A DNA stretch of 64,000 nucleotides from Whitmania pigra. Its lineage: Eukaryota; Annelida; Clitellata; Hirudinida; Haemopidae. Position 1 is the stretch's first letter, and every line of letters starts with the position of its first letter. The stretch spans positions 707,001 through 771,000 of the forward strand of contig JAJTWR010000311.1 in assembly GCA_021613335.1 (NCBI GenBank), written 5' to 3'. Positions 35,858 to 48,500 of the stretch are shown here, piece after piece. A model generated the notes under the pieces. That model made no database searches and was not told the origin of the DNA. It saw nothing but the letters and a program-made list of their open reading frames with translations. A program made the position numbers and the translations under genes.

Positions 35858-36232
35858 GTGACTGCACATCCCTACTAAGGATCTTTTGTTTTTGGTATAT
35901 CGGTTTACCGCGGTGATACTTGATTATCGTCGTTAATCCGCTGATGAGTGATACCAATTGTACGTTCGAATAAAGTCAAGTGTTAGCCTGGTTCTGTCAA
36001 AAAACTGCATACTTCATGATCAAGGTCATATCCTGAAATTTGGGGCATAAAATTAAGTGTGCTGGAGGACTCATCTAAGAGGGAACTTGATGGAACCGGA
36101 ACCGCACTTTGCTGATTATAACGTTTAAAATTCTAATTAACTTTATTATCAATTATTATAATTAATTAAACATATTAACTATACAATACGTATGGAATAA
36201 CTTGGAATAACGTGTGGAATAATCGTACTAAG

Positions 36233-37394
36233 CCAGCAATGGGCAAACTACGGCCCGGCGGCCGTTTCAAGCCGGCCCGCGGAGCACTAGATAATTTAGT
36301 CAGTCATAAAGTTTGTTAACTGCATACGAGCAAAGGGACTTCAGCACCGTCAGTTCATTGCATTTCTGAAGGAAACCGACGCAGACCACCACTTGCTTTA
36401 CCACTCTCGTGTCCGCTGGTTGAGTTTGGGCAAAGTCTTTAAACGAGTGTGGGATCTTAAAGAAGTGATTGATACATTTTTAGAGTTAAAGGGGAAGTCT
36501 GATGATTTTCCAGAGCTGAGCGACAAGAATTGGCTGTGTGACTTTGCGATTGCTGTTGACATTTTTTCTCACATGTATGTGCACGACATGTATAGTAATG
36601 TAAATGCCTTTAAAACCAAGTTGACCTTTTTTTCTAGGTAAATTTCAAAGAAAATCTTCTCTCATTTTCCCACACTAGCCACACAGGAAAAGACCATCCA
36701 AAATGTGAATAAATATAGCAAATCACTGAATGACCTGCATGAAAAATTCTGCCGTCGGTTTTCAGTTTTTGAAAAAATTGAAAAGTCACTTCAGCTGGTG
36801 GCCTGTCCCTTGTCACAAGACCCAGAAACAGCCTCACAAGAAGTGCAATTGGAACTAATCGATCGTCAATCTGATGCAATCTTAAAGGAGAATTTCCGCT
36901 CTCTTCCATTAAAAGAGTTCTATGCCTCACTTAAAGATGACTGTTTTCCAAACCTCCGGGGGATGGCACACAAGATTTTGGCCTTGTTTGGCTCAACCTA
37001 CATGTGTGAACAGACGTTCAGCGTCATGAAGATCAATAAATCCCGTCACAGATACCAGTTAACTGACCAACACCTCAGATCTATTCTGCGAATTGCTACA
37101 ACAAAGCTAACGCCTGACTTTGATTCCTTAATGAAAGGGAGACCAACAACACTGTTCCCACTAAAATTGAAGATACTATTTTATTAAAGAAATACATTGC
37201 ATAGAAGTTTTATAAAATAACTCTTTTTATGCTTTTCTACCTTAAATTAATCTAAACATTTAATGTTACAAATGTAAATTTAATTTATATTAATTCACAC
37301 ATACACACCGTCCATCTACTCTTGGTCCGGCCCCCGGGTCCAATATATGAACCCATTGCGGCCCTCGAGTCAAAAGGTTTGCCCAACTAAGTAA
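36233..37394 (+). mobile_element. hAT element 3, Charlie/GTF2IRD2-type remnant upstream of protease C
   Basis: The left end CAGCAATGGGCAAACTACGG is followed by GC-rich CGGCCCGGCGGCC. The right end contains CGGCCCTCGAG...GGTTTGCCCA, an imperfect inverted copy. The flanks TACTAAGC and AACTAAGC agree at 7 of 8 positions and correspond to the empty site next to protease B (29.31 kb). The right terminus is degenerate, so the exact end is uncertain by about 10 bases. Confidence 0.8.
36393..37187 (+). pseudogene. hAT transposase fragments (GTF2IRD2/ZBED5-like)
   Basis: Two frames: 36393-36641 (LYHSRVRWLSLGKVFKRVWD, typical of this transposase group) and 36705-37187 with the C-terminal dimerisation region (ALFGSTYMCEQTFSVMKINKS then LTDQHLRSILRIATT). 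The stop between them and the missing N-terminal half show a broken gene. Confidence 0.8.
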
Positions 37395-37822
37395 CTAAGC
37401 CATACCGTATGGCCCATACGTTATTTGAAACATCTATAAATTTTATCCAACATACATATTAAAATATAGTACACCAATTAAAAACTTATTCAAATTAATC
37501 TAATTACAGTCATTTATTAACTTAACTAGTTTGAAGCTTATCTTTTAAAGGCATCTGAACTTCAAGTTTTAGAGCTCACAGAAACGTCATTCGTGGAAAC
37601 ACTCGAAATTTTTATTTAAAAAAAGTTTTTTTCTGATGATTTCGAACGCTAGTTGTCTGTTATCAAACAGCTTGATGATCACAAAGCTTTTCTTGAAACT
37701 GATAGCTGGTTATCTGATTACTTAATTGAATATCGACTACTTCAATGATATGAATTAAAAAGTATGGAAGATAACTTTGCTATAAATGTCTTCTATTTCA
37801 TCACAAGTACGTACTGGCCAAA

Positions 37823-39261
37823 ATGTTGTCTTTCTTGATCCTAGGCATACTTTCAGTATCTGGTTAGATTAAGCCCAGTATATTTATTTTGCGGATATTT
37901 TTTCTCTTTTTTTTTTGAAAGTTTACATAAAGTTGATTAAACTTTTTTAATATTCCATCATTCCATCAAGGCACTTTTGCCAAAACTGCTCCCCACATCG
38001 TTGGTGGTAAAGATGCTGATATTGGAGAATGGCCTTGGCAGTTGGCCTTGTACTCAAACAACCAATTTAGCTGTGGAGCTTCCATCATTGGATCCACTGT
38101 GGGAATTACTGCTGCTCACTGCGTTGAAGGACTAGTGTAAGGATGTGCTTTGATATAGAACACATCTTCATGTTCCAGCTTTATTAAATATCTGGTCTGT
38201 GAATATAAAATCATATAAGGAGATAAAAATAAATTACTAATAACAAAATAGCTAAAAGCCAGTTCGAGAACATAATGTTTTGATATGTTTTACAGGAAGG
38301 GATATAGCATCATGGCAGGATCCAACAACGTCGGAGATACCTGCAATTCTGGAGAGTGTTTCAAAAGAAGCCTTACGAAAGCCGTTTTAGTTTGTACACT
38401 TTAAACATCTTTAGGACTTCAAATAAGCAATTTCAAATAAAAAAGCTTAGCTGCTAATTAATAAAATATTTCACATAACAAATAAAGATTTTAAACCAAA
38501 ACATTTTTATTTAAAGCACCCAGATTACTCAAGAAATTCTTCAGCGGGTTATCCAAATGACATAGCCGTCATCTCATGGGAAGAACCTATTCCAGAAAGT
38601 ACTGGGAAAGTAAATGTCAAATATGTCCCACGGGCCACAGATACCAACCAAGTTGGAAAGAATTGCTTCATTACTGGATGGGGAAGACTTCGCGGTGAGA
38701 ATATTTTAATAAACAAGTAATCTTTTTTTAAAAAAGCTTTAAAGTTTATGTTAATTAATATACATGACAAAATATGTGTGTGCACAAAACAGGGTTCGGG
38801 CCCCTTCCAACAATGCTTCAGGAGGCAGATATTGATGTTTTAACGAGGGAGGAATGCGCACAAAAATGGGATGAGAGTTTGATTTCAGACAAACATGTAT
38901 GTGTGACTGATAAAGAGACCCAGGCCAAAGGATCATGCAATGTAATTTTTTTTTCTACTCACGTAAAGTGTTAAAAATAACAATTAGATATTAGAATACC
39001 AACAATTTTCATTATTTTTTTTTAAATTTAGTTCTACGGCTTTCACTAATTATAATATAAATCACTACTCAGGGGGATTCTGGAGGACCGTTGGTTTGTG
39101 AAGTTGCCCCAAGTAAATACGAATTGGTTGGAGCAACATCATGGGGTTCATTTGGTTGTTCAACAACAAGACCTTCCGTTTACACAAGAATAAGCTCCTA
39201 CAACACTTGGATTGATTCTGTCATTAAGCCCAAGGAAACTGAAATTGCTGATTTTGTCTAA
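37823..39261 (+). CDS. Secreted chymotrypsin-fold serine protease C, intact, six exons
   Basis: Exons 37823-37862, 37971-38136, 38296-38389, 38517-38694, 38793-38941 and 39073-39261 join in phase (816 bases, 271 residues). Signal peptide MLSFLILGILSVS, then a short propeptide before IVGGKDADIGEWPWQLAL, TAAHC (His), NDIAVISW (Asp), NCFITGWGRLRG and [11 protein letters not shown] (Ser). The residue six before the active Ser is Gly and SWGS follows the pocket wall, so it lacks the Asp of trypsins and should not prefer Arg/Lys. The C-terminus extends as PKETEIADFV. It is an extracellular or digestive-type enzyme by family; its substrate is unknown. TATAAAT lies near 37781. Confidence 0.93.
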
Positions 39262-39664
39262 ATCCAAAAAATTAATAGCAAATCTGAAAAGGACTAATTG
39301 GAAAACTCACATTTCATTCATTTATTTTTGGTGTTTGAAAATAAATAACATTACCCATTGATTAGTCAAAACTGTGTTATTTAATGAAAATGATGATGCT
39401 TATTCGTAATTAAAGCAATATCCAAAAAATAAATACTGAAATATCTAATATACAGATTCAATCCAAACATTCTGTATAGAAAATATTCTTCAGTTGATTA
39501 TTGTATTTAAAAATAAACAATATTACCAATTGATTAATTAAAACTGTGTAATTAAAAATAATTTAATAAACATTTAGATGATATTTCTTCAATAATTAAA
39601 GCAATATCAAAAAAATAGCAATATCCAAAATATGGAATGCATCCTCACAAACTCATATTAAAAA

Positions 39665-40096
39665 TTGATGCTGTTATCTTGCTACTCAAAAATATTATTA
39701 TCTTCTAAAAGTCTCTGCAACTATGGAACTCGGCTCATAGTTTCACGACTGCAGCATAATGTAACTGAAGCAAGAGCAATAAAACCAGCTAACATAGAAA
39801 TTGCTTTAATACCTCGTATACCACTTAACCCTTCCGACACCAACATGCCGTCCAAGTTCAAAAGTTTAGCCTTTTCTATGACGATCAATAAATCTCACGA
39901 TCAAACGTCTGAAAATGTCTACCTACCGAAACCGGTTTTCAGCCATGAACAACTTTATGTAGGTCTATCAAGAGTACGATCATTCGACTCTATTACTTTT
40001 TTCTCAGAAAATCAAGATAATAAAAATTATGTTTTTACCGACATTTTTGACAATGAAGTTGATAAAAATGATGTTTTGAGAAATAAACGCAACTAA
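39665..40096 (+). pseudogene. Helitron/PIF1-type helicase C-terminal fragment
   Basis: The frame contains LCNYGTRLIVSRLQHNVTEA, IALIPRIPLNPSDTNMPSKF, LAFSMTINKSHDQT and FSHEQLYVGLSRVRSFDSI. These are the last helicase motifs (IV-VI) of PIF1-like helicases as found in Helitron Rep-Hel proteins. The ATP-binding N-terminal motifs and Rep domain are absent. It lies between proteases C and D and is probably a leftover of a Helitron, a class known to carry gene fragments. I saw no clear CTRR end with hairpin. Confidence 0.8.
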
Positions 40097-40535
40097 ACTA
40101 AAACGTAAACCACATTAATTTTTGGCCTGTTTTAATAATTTAATCAGTTCTAGACGCGCAGATGCTCTCAAAATTCATCTTTTAATCGTTTCGTGTATGT
40201 TAAAGAAAAATATAATTATGCCATACCGTTACATATCATACATACATTAGTAATAGTGATTGCATAAGGATAATTATTTGAAAGAAATTATTAATTACAG
40301 AATCAAATTTTATATCATTACCTAAACTAAGCATTGAATCCTTGCGATAAACAAAAAATCTATCAAGAAAGATAAATTATTAATCATGAATACTTAAAGA
40401 TAAAAAAGATATAAACTCTTATGTTTTTGAAAACCTTTTGTACGATTATCAAACAATTCTATGATAACGGATGTTTCTCGAAACTGATGATTGGATATCT
40501 GACGCCATTTGAAGTATGTTCTGTGGCTTGAAGAG

Positions 40536-40542
40536 TATAAAA
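40536..40542 (+). promoter_or_regulatory. TATA box of protease D
   Basis: TATAAAA lies 38 bases before the ATG at 40580, in the same context as at protease A. Confidence 0.75.
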
Positions 40543-40579
40543 GAATGCGTCCCGTAAACTTCTCGTACAAGCGGCTAAA

Positions 40580-41946
40580 ATGTTGTCTTTCTTCATCCTA
40601 AGCATACTTTTGATATCTGGTAAGAATATGTTGATCTTTTAGTTTGTTAACTATTTTATTAAAATATTCTCAACATTTCGATGAAGGTTCTTTTGCCAAA
40701 ACTGCTCCCCACATCGTTGGTGGTAAAGATGCTGATGATGGAGAATGGCCTTGGCAGTTAGCTTTGTACTCACTCAACCAATTTAGCTGTGGGGCTTCCA
40801 TCATTGGACCCACTTCGGGCATCACTGCTGCTCATTGCGTTGAAGGACTATTGTAAGGATGTACTTTCATATAGAACACATCTTCATATTCCAGCTTTAT
40901 TAATTATCTGGTCTGTGAATATAAAATCATCTAAAGAGATAAAAACTAAATTACTAATGCCAAAATAGTTAAAAGAGAACATAATGCTTTGATATGTTTT
41001 ACAGGAAGGGCTATAGCATCATGGCAGGATCCAACAACGTCGGAGATGACTGCAATTCTCTAGAGTGTTTCAAAAGAAGCCTTACAAAAGCCGTTTTAGT
41101 TTGTACACTTTAGACATGTTTAGGACTTCAAATAAGCAATTTCAAATAAAAAAGCTTAGCTGCTAATTAATAAAATATTTCACATGACAAATAAAGATTT
41201 TAAATAAAAATATTTTTGTTTAAAGCACCCAGATTACTCAAGAAATTCTTCAGCGGGTTATCCAAATGACATAGCCGTCATCTCATGGGAAGAACCTATT
41301 CCAGAAAGTACTGGGAAAGTAAATGTCAAATATGTCCCACGGGCCACAGATACCAACCAAGTTGGAAAGAATTGCTTCATTACTGGATGGGGAAGACTTC
41401 GCGGTGAGAATATTTTAATAAACAAGTAATCTTTTTTTTAAAAAAAGCTTTAAAGTTTATGTGAATTAATATACATAACCAAATATGTGTGTACTAAACA
41501 GGGTTCGGGCCCCTTCCAACCCGGCTTCAGGAGGCAGATATTGATGTTTTAACGAGGGAGGAATGCGCACAAAAATGGGATGAGAGTTTGATTTCAGACA
41601 AACATGTATGTGTGACTGATAAAGAGACCCAGGCCAAAGGATCATGCAATGTAATTTTTTTTTCTACTCACGTAAAGTGTTAAAAATAACAATTAGATAT
41701 TAGAATACCAACAATTTTCATTATTTTTTTTTAAATTTAGTTCTACGGCTTTCATTAATTATAATATAAATCACTACTCAGGGGGATTCTGGAGGACCGT
41801 TGGTTTGTGAAGTTGCCCCAAGTAAATACGAATTGGTTGGAGCAACATCATGGGGTTCATTTGGTTGTTCAACAACAAGACCTTCCGTTTACACAAGAAT
41901 AAGCTCCTACAACACTTGGATTGATTCTGTCATTAATCCCGAGTAA
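40580..41946 (+). CDS. Secreted chymotrypsin-fold serine protease D, intact, six exons
   Basis: Exons 40580-40619, 40687-40852, 41005-41098, 41226-41403, 41502-41650 and 41782-41946 join in phase (792 bases, 263 residues). Signal peptide [71 protein letters not shown]. Compared with C it has TRLQ for TMLQ after exon 5 begins and a shorter C-terminus ending INPE. Introns 3-5 are nearly the same as in C while the promoter resembles A, so it is a mosaic of the two subgroups. This gene is the left outer flank of the palindrome; its mirror partner is the minus-strand protease at the right edge. Confidence 0.93.
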
Positions 41947-42539
41947 ACTGAAATTGCTGATTTGGTCTAAATCCAAAAAGTTAATAGCAAATTTGAAAAA
42001 GACAAATTGGAAAACTCACGTTTTATTCGTTTATATTTGGTGTTTGAAAATAAAAAACATTACCCATTGATTAGTCAAAACTGTGTTATTTAATGAAAAT
42101 GAAGATGCTAATTCTTAATTAAAGCAATATCCAAAAAATACTGAAATATCGAATATCCAGCTCTCATAGAAACATTTTGTATGAAAAATAGTCTGCATTG
42201 GATTATTTTATTTGTAAGTGAACAATATTACCTTGATTAATTGATTACATTGATTAATCATAACTGTGTTAGTTAATGAAAATGTTGATGTTAATTCTTC
42301 AATAATTAAAGCAATATAAAAAAATAGCAATATCCATAATCCAGTGCCACAAACATTCAATGTAGGCGCGAATAATTTGCGGCTATTTGTAGGCTATTTT
42401 GCAAAAAAAGCTAACAGGTTATTCAAAATAATAAAGACGAAATAGTGAAAAGGTGAAAAAATGAGCATAATTCCCACTCTCATTATGGGTTATTGCATAA
42501 TGAAACATCAAATCTGTCGCAAAAAATATTGTAATTGAA

Positions 42540-45500
42540 GCTAACACTTGATAAAAAAGATGCACATAATGAAGAAATAAGTTGTGTGCTCTCGTGTATA
42601 GTCTGATGATTATGACTCTGACGATGGATACGAACCAGAGACTAAGCTATAAGACGACTTTTTCAGGAATTCCTCCAATTGAAAATTAAAAAGATCAAAT
42701 AGACACAAATGAAAATACAGTTATACTCCGCCTAATGCCTCAAACAGCAGACGTTCCGTGTAACGAATTCCATCATGAAAGCTCTGGGGCCTCGAATAAT
42801 GAACTCGTTTTACACAGCGAAAGCCTTCCATGCGTTCTGGTGTTAACTAACTACAGGGTTTCCCCGATAATAAGACAGTGTCGTATATTAATTTTTGCTC
42901 TAACAGAGGCGTCAGAGCTTATTTATGGAAGATATATTATATTTTCATTACACAATTTGACATAAAAATCAATTGGAAATTGTGCGGGGGTGGAACGAAT
43001 TGCGTTCGTTAAGCGTGGGACTGTATATCTCTATTTTCACAACGCATGTCACAAAATGAAAATGTGACAGTAATGACAACATTCGTAATGTATCTTGTTT
43101 AACCCAATCTATAATGCTCTCAGGTTTTACATACATTTTCACAAAAATTCTCAAAAGACGTTATTTAAAATTCATAAGAATTTTATTCAAATGCAAATTT
43201 AATTATTGAATTAAACAATTAATAGTCCAAAAATTGATATTTATATCTTCATTCTCTAATATTCTTCTTCTTCTTCTCCCCCGAGGAAGTAAGAAGGCTC
43301 TTCTGGATATGGTGGCTGAGTCGGGTAAGGTGGCTGAGTCGGGTAGGGTGGCTGAGTCGGGTAAGGCGGCTGAGTCGGGTAAGCTGGTTGAGTCGGATAT
43401 GCTGGAGGTGCTGGCTTCTGTTTGTAGACGTCAGGCTTCTTGTAGGGTGGTTCGTATGCCTGGCTATGGTACTTTGGAGCTTTGTAAGGCTTGATTTCAA
43501 CATCATCGGCTGTTGGTAGACGTTGAACCAAAATACGTGCTTTAACCAAATATTGATCAGGAGCCAATGATTTGATCTCAAAGTATCTCTTGTAATCTCC
43601 AAAGAGGTTCAGGTTATCATAGCAGGATTCGTACCACCAACCACCGAGATACACCTAAAAACATCGAAGAATTACCGTTTAACGAGAGTCCGACAAACAC
43701 TACTTTGAAGCGCATGCATGCATTTTAATGTCTAATGTAGAAATATTAAATATACTTTTAAAAATTAAAAAAAAAACACAAAAACAAAAAATAACTAAAA
43801 TTCATTGACATTAATGCTGGTAAGAACATACCTTGGCACAATTGCTGTAAAAGCTTTGATCGTTGTCATGGTCGTAAGTAGAAAACGGTAGTCCATCTTT
43901 TTGGCCAGATGAATTGGTGTTGAGATAAAGAGCGTAATTGCGTCCTTCTGAAGCCACCACAAGTTTGGGCGATTCAATGTCCACTTTCTTTCCGGCTGTA
44001 TTACAATGAATTCAAGTTTGATGGTGTCAGTCAAAACATAACAGCATAAAACTAATTAATATTCCACAATGAAATATCAACAACTAACCTTTAGTCACAG
44101 CCTCGATTGCTCCGTAGTAATTTCCAGCTTTGGTTAGACAGTGCAAATGTTCATTACCGATGTGGTAATCTTTTGATGGAGATCCGAAGCCAGCTTTAAA
44201 CTCATTCCAGTTTTTGTTGAGACTGAAGTCTTGTTTCTCTCTGTTGAACACAACAAACCAGTTGTTGACGCACGATCCCTTTATGGATCCGCAGCCGGGC
44301 ACAGTGAGAGCGAAATCGCTCGCGGGTGCGAATATATCTGAAAAAATATTAGGTTAAAATAATTTCTGTTAGCCAGAAATAGAGAGACATCGCACTCACG
44401 TCTTTGCTTCTCACAGTATTTGAATTCAACTGGTTCTCCTTCGCAATATTCGATGATATTCTTTCCATACACTACATTATTTTCCAGCAAACACTGCCTG
44501 TTCCTCTGATGGAATGGCTTGACGCCACAAATCTCTGTACAGCCAGACCATTCGGTCCATGGAGACCAATTATCTGACAGTTTAAAAACGTCATTATTAA
44601 GTAATCGTCAGAGATTAATTTAAAAATGTTTAGACATTGACAAGATATGTAAATAAGATGATTTTCGACTCACCACAGCTAGTTTCAAAACAAAATTTGA
44701 CTTCTGAAGCAGGTCCCACACAAGCTTTTCCACCATAAGAAGCTTCGGGGCTATTGCATTCCCTGGCTCTTGTGGTGCTGCCGCCGTAACCGCAAGTCTT
44801 ACTGCAGGCGGACCAGGTGGACCACGAACCCCAGCCTCCATCGACGGCTTAACGTAGTTAATTCAAATCATATTTTTTGCTTCACAGAATCAAAATAAAT
44901 GTTAACATTCTCATAAATTTTAGAAACTTGTAAAAGTATAATATTAGAAGTAAAAACGATGGTTGTTTTATACCGCATGGAGAGGCACTGCAATTTTTGG
45001 CTTCAGTGAAAGGTCCGACGCAGTTCTTGCCGTAGTATTGCGGAGCAGGATTATCGCATTTCCTATTACGAGTTGTTATGCCATAATCTCCGCAAGTGAC
45101 GCTGCACGTTGACCACTCAGACCAGTTGTTCCAGTTTCCATCGACATCTGTCGGGATGCAAATCGCACAATATTATAAAATGTATTACATATGAATAGAA
45201 AAAATGTTATTTGTTAAAATAACGCAATGGTTCACCGCATGGTCTAAGGTTGCATGTTTTGGCTTCAGTGTCGTCTCCTTCGCACGGTCTGCCACCATGA
45301 GCGGTGGACGGATTTTGACAGGTTCTCTGTCTAGTCGAGGTACCTTCCGAACACGTAGCACTGCACGGAGACCATTGCCCCCAGCTGGTCCATCCGCCAT
45401 CGACAGCTAACAATTAGAAACGATCGAAAGTAAAGACATTAGATTTGAATAATACCAGAAATACTCACGGCACGGCTTGACATAGCAGGATTTGGATTGG

Positions 45501-48500
45501 GAATCTTCTCCTCTGCACATAGCTCCTCCATGGACGGGTTTCGGCTCATTGCAAAGACGAGATCTCGAGGCAGTGCCACCAGCTCCGCATGTGACGCTGC
45601 ATTTCGACCATTCGCACCATTCACCCCAGTTTCCATCGACAGCTAAAACGTGGTTGAAACGATAATAAGGTTATCAAGTTCCAAACATAATTATGAAAAC
45701 TCAAACCCACAACGTGAACTTACGACAAGCTTTTAGTTTAACGTTTTTAATCTCGGTGTCTTCCCCTTTACAATTGCCTCCGTTGTGAGCAGGTGCTGGA
45801 TTGTTACATTTCCTTGCTCTTGTAACAACGGCAGGACCACAGCTGGCCGAGGCCTTGCCCCATTCTGACCAACTACTCCAGCCTCCAAAGACGGCTACAA
45901 AACAAATTAGATGTGTTTCGATAAAAGTATGGTATAAATTGCTTTTCGATGGTCTTACGTGATGGAGGAAGTTGTAGTCTCTTTGTTTCAACACTGTCTC
46001 CGACACAAGGTTTGCCACCGAATTGAGGCTCTGGGCGGTCGCAGTTTCTAGTTCTCTGAACGTAGGTTTCTCCATAGTTCACAGTAGGTTTTGACCACTC
46101 AGACCAATCGCTCCAACCCCCGTCGACGGCTAAAAAGGTGTAATGGAATTTTTTTGTTTGTTCGTTTAATATTAATCAAAGTGAAGAGACTAACCACATG
46201 GTCGACTGTAGCAATCGGAAGATTCGGTCTTCTTGCCAAGGCAATCTTTTCCTCCACTTGAAGGACTTGGACTATCACAGAGACGACTCCTGGTGCTTAC
46301 TCCCCCATTACCGCAAGTGACGCTGCAGGCTGACCACCTCTCCCATTGACCCCATCCTCCGTCAACAGCTGAAATTATTATTAATTATTATATATATATA
46401 TTTCAATATAAAATAGTTTGGTTAAAATTTTCACGAATATCATTAATTTATGTAAACCGCATGGTGGTGCTAATCCCGGAGCGTGCTCTGTTGAAGGTCC
46501 TTGACAATTTCTTCCTCCAAAATTAGGAGACGGTTTAGTGCACGTTCTCGTTCTTGATACTATTCCACCTTCTCCACATGTTACACTGCATCTGGACCAA
46601 GCCGACCATTCCGTCCATCCGCCGTCGATACCTTGAGGATATTGAGCAAGCGTTCTTTAATTGGGTAAATTAAACTTACGAAGAACGCTGAGGTTCTCAC
46701 CACACGGAGGTCCTGAACAGGATTTAGTGTCGGTTCCTTCTCCTTCGCAATTTCTTCCGCTGTACTGAGGTTCTGGGTTGGCGCAGTATCTGTTTCTCGT
46801 CGCAGTGCCGCCGTCCCCACACTTGACACTGCACAAAGACCATTCCGTCCATTCTGTCCATCCTCCATTGATGGCTATAAGTTACAAAATTAATAGTCCC
46901 TTAAAAAAAGTCTTAAAACTGCAACCGGGATGAGACTTACGGCAAATCTGCAAAAGTAGACTCTTTGAATCTGAAGATTCGCCTTCGCATTCTCTTCCAC
47001 CATTGGACGGAGAGGGATTGTCACAGTTTCTTGTGCGGGTCACATGCAAATCGGAACCACAAGTGGCCGATGGCTCAGACCAAGCAGACCAGGCGCCCCA
47101 TTTTCCGTCAACGGCTGCATGATAATGTCAGTCGATTTTAAAATAAGTCTAACATTTCTCCCAGTTGAAAATATTGATAAACAGCAAACCGCAAGCAGGG
47201 CTGCTGCAGGATTGTACTTCTGACGACTTTCCAGGACAATAGAATCCTTCAAAAGCTGGAGGAGGATTGTCGCAAGCTCTTTTTCTGTATTGAACCCCTC
47301 CAGGTCCGCAGCTGACGCTGCATGGAGAATAATCCGACCATTCACCCCAGGCGCCATTGACAGCTGTAAAGCAAGTAACATTCAAATATATGGTTGTTAG
47401 TTATATGCCGCATGACATAGACTCACGGCAAGGTGGTACTGCAGCGCTTCTGGAATCCGTTGCTGTTCCTATGCACGGCTTGCCATTGTAGACAGGTGCT
47501 GGTTCAGTACAAGTTCTCGATCTCGATGAAGTAGCACCTTCACCGCACGACGACGACGGCGCTGACCATTCAGACCAAGCTGTCCAACCTCCATCGAGGG
47601 CTATGTCGGAGGTTAATAATTTATGTGCTACGATTCTTTCACCGTAAATACGGCAAATAAGTACGATCAAATTTCATTAAAGTTAAATTTCTTATTTAAA
47701 AAAAAATCTAGCACTAACGACAAGGTCTGACTGTGACATTCTTGTAGCTGACTGCAGGTCCTTTACAATATCTGCCTCCATAAGACGGCGCGGGACTGTT
47801 ACAAACTCTCGATCTGCTCGGATATAGTCCTTCACCACACGTTGTCGACGGTCTTGACCATCCTCCCCAATTGCCCCAAACTCCGTCAACAGCTGAATAA
47901 ATAAATGGTTCTAATTGAGAAGCGACCTTACGATTTCTTACTAATAATAAAGCGTAACTCACAACATGGAGAACCGCTACAGCTTCTCGATTCTGTCGAT
48001 TCTCCCTCGCAAGTAGAACCACCATGTTCAGGCGCAGGATTATCGCAAAACCGCTTCCTGGTAACGAGACCTCCTTGACCGCAACTGGCGCTGCAACTCG
48101 ACCATTCCGACCATCCACTCCATCCTCCACAAATTGCTGAAAATATAATGAAGCCGATAAAGAGCGTAGGTAACAGCGACAACGAAACTTAAATGATTAA
48201 ATGAAATCTCACGACAAGGGGCTGCTGAACAGTCTTTGTTCTGAGATGATTCGCCTTCGCAAGCCTCTCCACCGTTAGCGGGCGCTGGGTTATCGCAGAC
48301 TCTTAGTCTTGAAGTAATTCCGTTGAGACCGCAACTTACACTGCATTCCGACCATTCGCTCCATGCCGACCATCCACCGCAAGCAGCTAAATAAAAAGTG
48401 GTATAAACGTTATTGCGATACATTACGACCGTTGCCAACACCGTCGCACGCTGAAACACAAGCTATTAAGATAACTTGCCCAGCTCACTCATTTGTGTTG

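Larger units (their letters stand above)
31411..36016 (+). mobile_element. Ty3/gypsy element copy 2, 5'-truncated, 3' LTR split by a hAT element
   Basis: No 5' LTR or gag is present; element-like sequence begins near 31411, directly after the protease B flank. Order: aspartic protease (LVDTGSALSIIP, in part frameshifted), reverse transcriptase, RNase H, zinc-binding and catalytic integrase, and C-terminal tail. The 3' LTR begins at 34504, is interrupted after 12 bases, and resumes at 35858 to end at 36016. The right flank TGATCAAGG equals that of copy 1, so copy 2 arose by segmental duplication of an existing insertion, not by a new insertion. Confidence 0.88.

Noticed and set aside
42735..42965. 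76-residue frame mirrored at 62446-62676
   Set aside because: Its mirror partner exists because the DNA is palindromic; there is no signal of coding beyond that, and it lies in the 3' flank of the TSR genes.
43249..43602. [16 protein letters not shown] repeat frame (and mirror)
   Set aside because: Shifted reading of the PYPTQP repeat in the last exon of the TSR gene.
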